Assembly: GCA_965644315.1 (NCBI GenBank)
Contig: CBFFRQ010000019.1
Location: forward strand, 372,001 to 436,000
Length of the DNA stretch: 64,000 bases
Source: Caecitellus pseudoparvulus
Taxonomy: Eukaryota; Bigyra: Bicosoecida
Direction of reading: 5' to 3'
Part shown: positions 35,003-44,351 of the stretch, in pieces
Numbering within the stretch: position 1 is the first letter of the stretch
Layout of the letters: every line of letters begins with the position of its first letter
Notes under the pieces: model-generated
What the model was told of the DNA's origin: nothing
Seen by the model: only the letters and a program-made list of their open reading frames with translations
Database searches by the model: none
Translations under genes and position numbers: made by a program

Positions 35003-36422
35003 TCACTGCCTTCCCATGCAACACGTGGACGTCGAGGGAGCGGGGCTGGCCTGTGGTGGGGATGGGCCGGTGTGTGCTGGAGCTGTCAGGAACTGCGCCG
35101 GCTCCTCGTCCAAGCTGCCAGAGCCGTACAGCCAGTCGAGCTCCAGCAGCGCTTGCCCCGCTGTAGCCCTCTGTGCTGGGTCCCACCGCAGCATGCTACA
35201 ACTCAGTGCCGCAACGCAGCGCGGCACCCCCAGGCCAGCCAATACATCCAGCACTGTTTGCTGCGGGAGCGGGCTGGCCAGGGCAGGTGGACAGGCCGCG
35301 CGAAGGGCAGACAGGGTGGCGTGGCCACTGCCACTGATGCCCATGGCGGCCGTTTCTACTTCAGACGGCATGCCAAGCAATGCAAGGTGCTGCAGTAGTT
35401 GTTGGCCGTCGTCACGCATGGCGCAGAAGAGGGGGGCTCCCAGGAACACCTGCACGATGATGGAGGCGAGAGCCCACAAGTCCACTGCCGTGCTGTAGCT
35501 CGTGCTGCCCAGCAGGATCTCTGGCGCACGATACCACCTGGTGGTGATGAAGCACGTGTGATTGCTGGTGCCGTCCACATGCTTTGCACTGCCGAAGTCG
35601 GCAAGCTGCAGCATGAAGGGCACCGGGTGTGGCAGAGCTGCCGCGCCAGCACTCTCCTGCATGCGGCGCTCCAGGAGGATGTTGGGCGGCTTCAAGTCCC
35701 GGTGGGCGATGCCAAGACTGTGCAAATCATGCACTGCGTGCAGGAGCTGCAGGATCAGCGCGCGCCCGACACTGTGGCGAGTGGCCCTGCTCTCATCCGC
35801 GCCAGGCAGTCCAGTGAACGATGGCAGGGAGCCCAGCACCCAGTCCTCCAGCGTGCCGCTGGCACGGCGCATGACGACGTTCAAGTACAGCACAGGGGCC
35901 TCTTCGTGGCTGGTTCGCAGTGGGGCTGAGTCCTTCCACTGCCGGGAGGTGGCGGGGCGCTGCTGCGGCTGCACATGGGCCAGCTCGGCGGAAAGGAAGG
36001 CGTCCACAGCGACGGTTTGCCCAAACACCTTGGAGTCCTGCAGCGTTTGCAGCATTTCAATTTCGCGGCTCTTGTATGCTGACATGAGGCGCACTTCGCT
36101 GCCACGCTCAGCTCGGGCCTCCTGCAGGCGTGTGCCACTGTCAACCACCGCCATGCGCACTCCGGAGCCGTGCCCTATGGTGGAAGGTTGCACAGTGTGC
36201 ACCCTTGCACGACGACGGGACAGTCTGACTCGTTTCAGCACCAGGCCCTGGGGTGCGAGCGGGGATGGTTGAGCACGCGGCGGCGTTGCAGCAGGTGCAG
36301 GCAATGCTCACTGGCATGACACGGTGCTGGTCTTTGGCTTCGAACACAGTTCCAAACGTGCCCTTGCCTAACGCTTTTCCAACCGAGTACTGAGTTGACT
36401 GGGTTTGCTGCCTTGGCTCCAT
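35003..36422 (-). CDS. CMGC-type serine/threonine protein kinase (2 exons)
   Basis: Exon 1 (36312-36422) carries the glycine loop GKALGKGTFGTVFEAK. A 64-bp GT-AG intron (36248-36311, phase 0) follows, and exon 2 (35003-36247) starts with GLVLKR, supplying the ATP-binding Lys42. The spliced protein is 451 residues. The catalytic loop HRDLKPPN starts at 219, DFGSAK at about 254, and YRAPEILLG at about 276. DFGSAK and TTRWYRAPE are typical of the CMGC group (GSK3/CDK/MAPK relatives). An unusually long insert (about 60 residues) separates the ATP Lys from the helix-C motif REIEML. The substrate is unknown. Confidence 0.85.
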
Positions 36423-36905
36423 GTTGGTGGGGAGCTGCTGCTGTGTCTGGCCAAGCGAGAAACGCGCTGCGTTGCAACGTGGGTCTACCCACGATGTCGC
36501 GGCGTAGCCGGGAGTGGATGGGCAAAGAGGAGATGATGCATATCGGTGCTGTAGGAAGTGTACAATGTGTGGAGAATTCTTTTTATCTGGTGCGGTACAG
36601 TGAGCTCAGGACCAGAGCCGTCTCCGCCGTCGTGCAGGAGGAGAGGCGTGCGCGCACAGGAAGTGCACACTGTTGGCTTGCCCGAAGTTAGCAAAGCCCG
36701 CGCAAATCATCAAACACTGTCATTGCAGGCGAGAGGGATCTGTTAAGAGGGTATGCCGACGGAAAGCATCACTCACCAAGCTCCCAATGCAAGCGTGGTG
36801 CCCTCCATGAAGCTGCGGAATCTGGCGTGGAGTTTCATTGTGCCAGCGTTTCACGCAAGGTCTCGCGCCCTGCTACACTCTCCACCTTGCGATTGAGGCA
36901 GCGGC
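36423..36905. other. Intergenic region between kinase and coiled-coil gene
   Basis: About 480 bp between divergently transcribed genes. No supported gene; it presumably holds both promoters. No motif recognised with confidence. Confidence 0.4.
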
Positions 36906-38306
36906 ATGAGCTCCTTTCCTCACATTTACACACGAACCTCCAGATCCGGACAAGGGCAGCGCCCTGGCCATGCTGCTCCACTCCACACTCCACTCCGGCG
37001 TGGCAGCAGCTTGCGGGGGGGTGGGTCCGGCTTGGCGTCTTTTTCTACTAGCCAAAGCAGGTGGGGTCGGGCTGGGGCCATGTCTCCGATAGCTCCCCGG
37101 TCTCCACGAGATACTTCTCCGCCTTCGTCTGCCCATGGGCTCGCCGTGGTGGGCGAACACATGGGGGGGCCGCCACAGAGCGGCAGCGCGAGCCGAGTCA
37201 TTGCGGAGCCTTGTCCCATATGCACCAAGCAACTGCCCAAACTCCGTGCACAGCTGCACCGAGAACGGTCTGCGCGCACCGATGCCCAGCAGAAAGGCGA
37301 AGCTGCCTCCAAGAAGTGTGCCGCCTTGGCCAGGAAGCTGACTGCGCTGCAGGCAGCGTTGAGTGAGAGTGAGCAGAGTCTGCGAGAGGCACGAGCTGCC
37401 CCAGAGCAAGCGGTGGACACGCCTTCCCTGAAAGCCGCCCAAGCAGCCGCCAGAGCCAGTGAAGCGCGCGCTGCCGCTGCCGAGGAGGCGCTGGCGGCTC
37501 AAACTGCTCGCACTGCCGCGGCAGAGACCCAGCTGAGAGCTGCGGAAGCGACGTTGGAGAGCAGCGTGCCGGCAGCACACGCAAGTGAGCAGGAGCAAAG
37601 GCTGAGCGAGCAAGTGCGTGCCTTGTCAGAGAAAGAGTCTGAGCAAGCCGCAGCCCTGGCCAAGTGCCAGGCTTCGCTGCGTGAGAGGGAGGCAGAGTTG
37701 AGCCGCGTGCAGGAGGACTTTGCTGCGTTTCGCAAGGGCATGCAGGAGTTTCGCGACGCAGCGAACTCGGCGGTGACCATGCACAAGGACATGGCACTTG
37801 CAGTGGCACAGGCGGCGACGGCAGCCAAGCAGGTGGCTGCCCGTGAGGCTCTGGTGTCCATGATGCGAGTGTGCGTGGTTGCGCCACAAGTGACGCTCAA
37901 GCTCACCCGCAGCAGCACGGTGCGGCATGGCGTGCGTGGCTCTGCCGCACCGGCACTCGCTGCCAGCGACACGCACATAGAGTCTGGGCAGTTCACTTCC
38001 CGTGCACCACTGGAAGAAGGCATGAAGAAGTTGAAGGATACAATTAGCCGGGAAGTCATGCCCAAGTTCACGACTGTGTACACGAAAGCCATGCAGGCCG
38101 CTGACGAGGTGCTTGCTGCGGCGGGGTTGGGGGAAGCCCTGCCCGGGCGTGGGACAGAGCACGCCTTCCAGGCCATGAGTGATGCCGAGGAGGCAGCGAA
38201 GATGTCCGAGCTGTGCGATCGCATGGCCACTGCTGTGGAGCGCATCGTCGCGCGTGAATTCGACGCGGAAGTGCGAGTGACTCGCACGGCGGCAGATGGC
38301 ATCTGA
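36906..38306 (+). CDS. Alanine-rich coiled-coil protein
   Basis: 466 residues from 36906, or 408 from the ATG at 37080. The N-terminus is low-complexity Ser/Pro/Arg with a CPICTK pair. From about residue 110 to 290 it is continuous Ala/Glu/Arg/Gln coiled coil (heptads such as AAAEEALAAQTARTAAAETQ). A C-terminal helical domain follows (MKKLKDTISREVMPKFTTVY, then CDRMATAVERIVAREFDAEV). No intron needed. The name of the family is not evident; a cytoskeletal or basal-body role would be a guess. Confidence 0.6.
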   Translation: MSSFPHIYTRTSRSGQGQRPGHAAPLHTPLRRGSSLRGGGSGLASFSTSQSRWGRAGAMSPIAPRSPRDTSPPSSAHGLAVVGEHMGGPPQSGSASRVIAEPCPICTKQLPKLRAQLHRERSARTDAQQKGEAASKKCAALARKLTALQAALSESEQSLREARAAPEQAVDTPSLKAAQAAARASEARAAAAEEALAAQTARTAAAETQLRAAEATLESSVPAAHASEQEQRLSEQVRALSEKESEQAAALAKCQASLREREAELSRVQEDFAAFRKGMQEFRDAANSAVTMHKDMALAVAQAATAAKQVAAREALVSMMRVCVVAPQVTLKLTRSSTVRHGVRGSAAPALAASDTHIESGQFTSRAPLEEGMKKLKDTISREVMPKFTTVYTKAMQAADEVLAAAGLGEALPGRGTEHAFQAMSDAEEAAKMSELCDRMATAVERIVAREFDAEVRVTRTAADGI

Positions 38307-38441
38307 GCGCCGTGCAGCGTCCCACGAGCCCACGCAGGCAGGCGCACTGGCCTGTGGCAAGCACGTGGGTCCTTGCATTTGCAAACGTGTACACGGCCTT
38401 GCGCCCCCCGCCCCGTGTCGCGAGCTGCACACTACACGTGT

Positions 38442-41400
38442 TCAGGTAGCGGCCAGAATGGACACTGCATAGCCCCGGGAAGCGATGGCGCCGCGCTCAT
38501 GCTGCGCCATCTGCGGGGAGGTGACGGCTGCCACCTGCGCCTGCGTCGCTGCAGCCCGAATGCCCTCTGCGAACTGCTGGAAGTGTTCCGTGCTGGTGCC
38601 CAGCACCTCGTCACGCCGCAGCTGCACGTCGGCGGCAGTGTACTGACGCACGTAGCGAGAGGCTGCCAGGCGCCCACGGGCAGCGGGGGTCATGGGCGCA
38701 TCGATGGAGCCAATGGTGCTCACGATGGCATTGGTGACCTCCTGTCCCTGGGGCAGGTGCGTCAGCAGCCACTCAGACGTGCCGGCGTACGTGCCCAGCG
38801 TCGCTTCCAGGTGTGGGTCGCGGTAGGACGCGAAGGACAACTGCCGCGAGACGGCTGAGGGCGTGAGGAAGGCGCCGTACGCCCCGCCTTGCACGCGCAC
38901 GTTGTTCCACAAGTACGTCTTGCCAAGCCAAGAGGCGACGACGTCCACCCAGCCCGGCAGCGTCTTGCCCGGCCCCGCGAACTGCGGAATGTCCTGCACA
39001 CGCAGGGTCTGCACGGCGTAATTCACGCCAGTCGGCACACTGAGCAGGCGGGCAGAGAGGGGGCTGGCTGCCTTCATCCCCCACAGGTGCTCCGGGCTGC
39101 TGCTGGCCAGGGTGGCGGCGTGTGCGTCGGCTTCGCCGGCGGGCGGCAGGTGCCCCACGACGCCCAGAACACAGTCAGTGGCAGGGGCCATGGTGGCGGT
39201 GTCTGCCGTGACGACCCCCGTCACGTCCCCAGACGTCATGGCGTGGGTGCGCAGGGCTGCGAGGTCGCCCACCAGCTGCTGCATGGCGGCGTGGGGGGTA
39301 GGCGCGTCAATGTACGGACAGGGCACGCAGGGGGCCTCCGGCGCCAGCTGGATGCAGGGCACGTCGCTGCCCAGTCCCGGCACGGCTGTGCGCACGATGG
39401 GGGCAGTGCGTGCCTGTGGCTTGCCTGTCAGCGCGGCCAGGACGGCGCGCTGCCATGCCAGGGAGGTGACACCACCCCACACTTCCGCCAGCGCCGCTTC
39501 GTGGCTATTGGGCGCGTGCAGGAAACGCGAGGCGAAGGAGTGGCCTGCCTGCGGCACAGAGGACGTCTTTTCCGCGATGCTCTCGCGCAGCAGGTGCAGG
39601 ATGACGTCGGGGTTGTCCAGGGTGGAGTGCAACCCGACGTCCACGAGCAGGTCGCGCATGGTGCCGCACTGGGCAGCAAGCGCCTTGCCTCGCAGGTGCA
39701 GCGCGGCAACCACGGCGCCAGAGGAGTCCCCAGGAATGCTGCCGACATCTGTGCGCACAGAAATGCCGCCTGTGCTGGTGCCGATGCGGTTGGCCAGTTG
39801 CAGCTCCGAAGCGGCGCCGGTGAGAGCGGTGGGTGACAGGCCGCCCCCCGTCATGAGGGAAGTGAGGAGGGGGACGAGGGGCAACAAGTGCCCGGGGGCC
39901 TGGCGCAGATCGCACCACACTTCCGTGTGCGCGATGCCCGCTGTGGCCTGGTCGTGGCGCAGGAGGGAGCTGGCCCCACTGCCGCCGTGCAGGCCGCTAA
40001 CCTCCTGCGGCAAGTGCGGAGCGGTGGGGTCCAGGTCCTGCAGTCCCAGCACTGGGATGCGTGCGATGTCCTCAGGGCTGTCTGGCGTGCGCTGGCGTTC
40101 CTGCAGCGCCTTCTGCCGTTCAGCAGCTGCCTCTCGGGCGCCGTGCCCCAGAGACTCCAGCGCCGCTGCGGCCGCCTGGCTTTCCGCAGCCAGCTCAGCC
40201 GCCGGCAGACTGGTGCTGGGAGCCAAGTGCACGGCAGAGCAGTGCGTGTTGTCAAGCAACAGCTGCTGCACCAGCACCGTCAGCTCTGGGAAGCCTGCAG
40301 CCACCTGCTGCGGGTCGGAGCAGGCTGCCTTGAGTCGGGCCAGGGCGCTTTCCCACTGCAGCGCAGGCATGGGATCCTGCCCCGCGTTCCACTCCCCGAA
40401 TACGCCAAGGAACAGGGCCATGCCCTTGGCATAGCTGCCTCCAGTGGATGCGAACTCTCGAATGCGGAATTCGAGCGTGTTCAGGGCTGCAGCGACGCGT
40501 TCTGGCTCCAGCCCCTCCTGCACCACCCCGCTGAGAGTGGACCGCACAACGTGCTGCAACGCTGCCACGGCCGCCTGGGCGTCAGCGCTGGCTTCTGCCG
40601 TCTGCCCAGCTCGTGTCAGGCGGTGCAGGGGCATGTCCAGGGGCGGCGTCGGCAGGCCACTGGCGGCGAGGGTGTCGGAACTGACACCTTGCAGGCCCAC
40701 TGTGAACGTGCCCTGGACAAGGGATGGGTCGAAGCCGCCCCCCGTCACAGCGGTGCCCAGGCCGCTGTCCTGCAGTGCCTTGTACAGCACAGACGTGCGT
40801 TCGCCCAGCAGCAGCTCGCTGAGCAGCTGCAGACGCAGGGAATCGTACAAGGAAGTGACTGCGTGCCCTGTGTCGCTGTCCAGTGGCAGGGGCGCCCCAC
40901 GAGGCCTGTCGGGGCTGTCAGCTCCCCGCCGACCGCTGTCCAGCACCCAGGCAAGGCTGACGAGGCCATCGCTGTGGGCTGCACCCTCCTCGGCGGGGTA
41001 CTCTCCGAACGTGGCGGTGGGCTGTGGCAGGCGGCGCTGAGGGGCTGGTGGCGGCAGAGCTTCCGCTGGTTGAAACCCCTGGAACACAGCATGCAGCTTG
41101 GTCAGGCGTTCCGACTCTGGGTCGTCTCCGCAGAAGAACACCTTTGCGTTGCTGGGGTGGTACGCCGTCTTGTGGAAGGCCTGGAAGGCGTCCCAGGTCA
41201 GGGAGGGAATGGCGACCGGGTCGCCGCCGCTGTTGTGGGCGTACTCGGTGTCTGGGAACAGCGCCGCCTGCTGCGCGTAGTGCAGGCGTGCGTCAGGGGA
41301 CGAATACACGCCCTTCATCTCATTGTACACGACGCCGGTGAAGGCGGGCTGCGCGCTGGCGTCTGCCACGTCGAAGTGCCAGCCTTCCTGCGCCAGGGTG

Positions 41401-42031
41401 AAGGGGGTGAGTTTGGGCCGGAACACGGCGTCCAGGTACACATCCACGAGGTTGTTGAAGTCCTGAGTGTTCTGGGACGACACCGGGTACACCGTCCTGC
41501 AGCGGGGCGCGAGTGGGAGGGCGTGAGGGAGGCGGGGCTGGCCGGGCTGGAGGCAACGCACCTGTCTGGGTACGTCATCGCGTTCAGAAACGTGTACAGG
41601 GAGGATTTGAGGAGGTCCACGAAGGGCTCCTTGGAGGGGTATGCTTCGCTGCCACACAGGACGGAGTGCTCCATGATGTGGGCCACGCCGGCGCTGTCCG
41701 TGGCGGGGGTGCGGAAGCCCACCGCGAAGGCCTTGTGCCCGTCACCACGCAGGCTGAGCACCTGCGCACCGGTGGATTTGTGCCGGTACAGCCGTGCCAT
41801 CATGCCGTACTCCGGCACGAAGGTCTCTTGCTGCACTTCGAAGTGCTCAAGTGCGTCATGGGATGGGATGTGGATGGCCCCTTGGAAGTCTGCCGCAGAG
41901 GTGCCCACGAAACGAGGGCCAAGTGTTGCGGGCCTGCTCAATTTCCGCAGCAAAGCCCTGCCCCTTGCAGCCGCCATTCCGGCCCTAGACATGGCCATGG
42001 CGGGTGTGCAAAGAAGGGCAGAGGGTAACAC
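38442..42031 (-). CDS. PreP: Presequence protease, M16C zinc metallopeptidase (2 exons)
   Basis: Exon 1 (41562-42031) and exon 2 (38442-41496) join across a 65-bp GT-AG intron (41497-41561, phase 2), giving 1174 residues. The join restores MTYPDRTVYPVSSQNTQDF, which matches the family. The inverted zinc motif HIMEH is at 118-122 within VAHIMEHSVLCGS, and a downstream Glu in YNEMKGVYSSPDA is the third ligand region. The N-terminal 40 residues are Arg/Ala/Ser-rich without acidic residues, as in a mitochondrial or plastid targeting peptide. In-frame ATGs at 41998 and 41992 are alternative starts. The enzyme degrades cleaved targeting peptides in organelles. Length is slightly above the usual 1000-1050. 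Confidence 0.9.
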
Positions 42032-42615
42032 AACTACATGTGATGTTGTGGGGGGGAGGAGGCGTGTGGGCTTGAACGGTGCGGTGTGATTTGTTCGGTG
42101 GAGTCAGGTGCTGTGACAGGACGAGGAGGGGCCTCAAATTCCGCCCCCTCTCTCGAGCAGACCAGAAAACGCTGCAAACAGCGTAGTTTGTGCGTGCGCT
42201 GCTGCCCAGAACGATTGAGATGGGATGCATATGACAAACCCTTTCCACGCGCGAAGTTGGGGAAGGATCTGCTGCTTGGCGGCACCGTTGCAAGCAGAAA
42301 AGGTTGCAACCACGCCATGTGCAGCTCCGGGCTGAGCTCACTTCCACACAGAAGTGGGAGTGCAAAAAATTCCGCATCCCGTACTGGACGACTCGCTTCT
42401 CCTTCGATGCAGCGTACTCCTGGATGCCGTCCCAGGCTGAAGAGTGTGCAGTGGTCTTCTGCGCCTGCTGCATTGCTCCGCACAGCCATAACGCCGCAGG
42501 TGAGCTCACCGCGACGTACAGTCGCAAGCCCGCGCTGCCAGCCTACGACAGCGATGTCCCATATGTATGATTGCAAGGGCAAGCGTCTCCCGCCGTTGCA
42601 CTGTGCAGGGCCAGC
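42032..42615. other. Bidirectional promoter region
   Basis: A 584-bp gap between the divergent PreP and RG-tail genes. Shadow frames are open on both strands because of base composition, but none shows a recognisable protein. It presumably contains both promoters. Confidence 0.4.
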
Positions 42616-44273
42616 ATGGCGGACGCCGGGAGCGCCGCGTCTGTGTCAGACCTTGATGCTGCACCCATGACGAGGAAACGCCAGCGCGAAGAGGACTCTG
42701 CCAGCGACAGCGGCGGCGACGCAGGCAGCGACGGCAGTTCCCAGGCATCAGAAGACGACGACGTTGTGGCATCGCAAGCCTTTCAAGTGGACACTGACTT
42801 CTCCAATGAGGAGCTGCAGGTGCGTGTGCGGAGCGGCTGGCACGGGCGTTGTGCTTCTCAGCAAAGCAGGAGCGTGTCTCGCACTCCACGCAGGTGCGCC
42901 GCACACGCCGTGGGGTGTATGAAGGGCGCAAGGCAGATGAAGACAGTGCAGCCATGGCCAACAAGCGTCGGCGAGGAGGCCCAAAGTGAGTCTGGGGGCT
43001 GGCGCAGGCGTGGTGGATTGCGGAAATTGAGCTGCTCTCCCCGGCACTTTGACCCAGCGCAGCACTGCAAACAAGCCACCGCTGCGACTCGCAGGAAGCG
43101 CGGAATATCGGCACGTGTTCCACGGTCATCCATGAGCCGCGCCCAGCTGAGGAAGTGCGTCCCGTCAGCCAAACCCCTCGTGCACGATGCGCTGGTGGTG
43201 TTTGACGTGGCGCAGGAGCCGGCGTGGAAGTACGACCTCCGCCGCGTGGTGGATGCGGGCACTGACTTCACAGAGGTGCGACACGTTGCCAGCCACATGC
43301 ACCTGCACCACGTGTGCCACCCTGGCCCCCCCTCTCCCCCCCTGCCTGCCTCAGTGGACCAGCTACAAGCTCAAGTCACAGACATTGTATTTCGACACGG
43401 CGTCCAAACGGTGCGTCTGCCCGCGCGCAAGCCCGTGTGCCAGGCACACGACCACGTCTCCACAATCCCAACGCTCAGGTTTGAGCTGTCGCGCAGTGGT
43501 GCGCACTGTGCGGCGGGGTTCGACCTGTACTGCCTCGCTGAGGTGCACTCTCCCCGCTCCACCACTGTGGCCCACATCCAAAGCCTTTCGGTGCGCAGCC
43601 CCCGCGCAGCCGCCGCCTGGACATGCCCTCACCCCCCCTCTTCCCCCGCGCACAGGTCCCCCTGCCCCCCCACGCCAAGACTCCCCGGTGGGGGGACCTT
43701 GACTGGGCGGAATTGCGGTGGCACTCTGCGGGGCTCAGCGTGCGGGGCGTGGCGCTGCCCATCCACAGCCTGCGCTTCCTGCACAACCACACCGCGGCAC
43801 ATGCACCCCACGCCTCCAGCCTGTCAGACCCGGATGCCCTCCAAGCCGCCAAGGCCTCCTTGGCGCACCTGCCGCACCGCGTGGCTGCCGAGGCACGGGC
43901 GTGGCTGCTGCAGCCACAATGCCTGCCAACGTACCCTCTGCTCGCAGATGCGGTCTCAGCGGGGGTGTTGTCCCTCGCACAGGCGGCACAGGCCCTGCCT
44001 TCCGAGGGGGGCGTCGTGGACCCGACCAAAGCACCAGCAGCGTTGGAGGCTGCCAGCCCATCCCACGCTCGGGGGGAGCTGCCGATCGTCATGCCTGCGC
44101 GACCCCGGGGTCGCGGACGAGGTCGCGGGCGAGGCCGTGGTCGCGGGCGTGGACGAGGTCGCGGACGAGGTCGCGGGCGTGGGCGGGGTCGCGGGCGGCA
44201 AGGGTTTGCCGTGTCCGGACTAGCAGCGGCCGCTGGCACACGGAAGGCCAGGCGCACTCTCTCCAGCGACTGA
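42616..44273 (+). CDS. Nuclear-type protein with acidic N-terminus and RG-repeat tail (6 exons)
   Basis: Exons 42616-42819, 42894-42985, 43152-43275, 43355-43410, 43479-43542 and 43656-44273 give an uninterrupted 385-residue protein with GT-AG introns of 74, 166, 79, 68 and 113 bp. Exon 1 is acidic and Ser-rich with a basic nuclear signal-like TRKRQR. Exon 2 is basic (NKRRRGGPK). The central part (LVHDALVVFDVAQEPAWKYD) is globular but unrecognised. The tail is 15 Arg-Gly dipeptides followed by a basic end. RG tails usually bind RNA and are arginine-methylated, so a nucleolar or mRNP role is plausible. The second acceptor is the least certain. Confidence 0.6.
44106..44198 (+). repeat. Arg-Gly codon repeat
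   Basis: Ninety-three bases of alternating CGN-GGN codons coding 31 residues of alternating Arg and Gly. At the DNA level it is a GC-rich hexamer-like repeat (GGTCGCGGACGA type units). Confidence 0.85.
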
Positions 44274-44351
44274 ATGCACTTGGCGGTGTTGTATGCAGGC
44301 GCTGTGCGAGGCATTTCCGGCTTTGAAAGGGTGGCGGGTGCAACGTCCACT

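Noticed and set aside
36235-36525. Separate small genes around the kinase start
   Set aside because: The frame 36141-36422 supplies the kinase glycine loop and joins exon 2 by a clean 64-bp GT-AG intron, so it is exon 1 of the kinase and not its own gene; the others are shadows.
38889-42089. Plus-strand frames of up to 733 codons opposite PreP
   Set aside because: PreP is unmistakable on the minus strand over the whole span; the plus frames have shadow-like composition.
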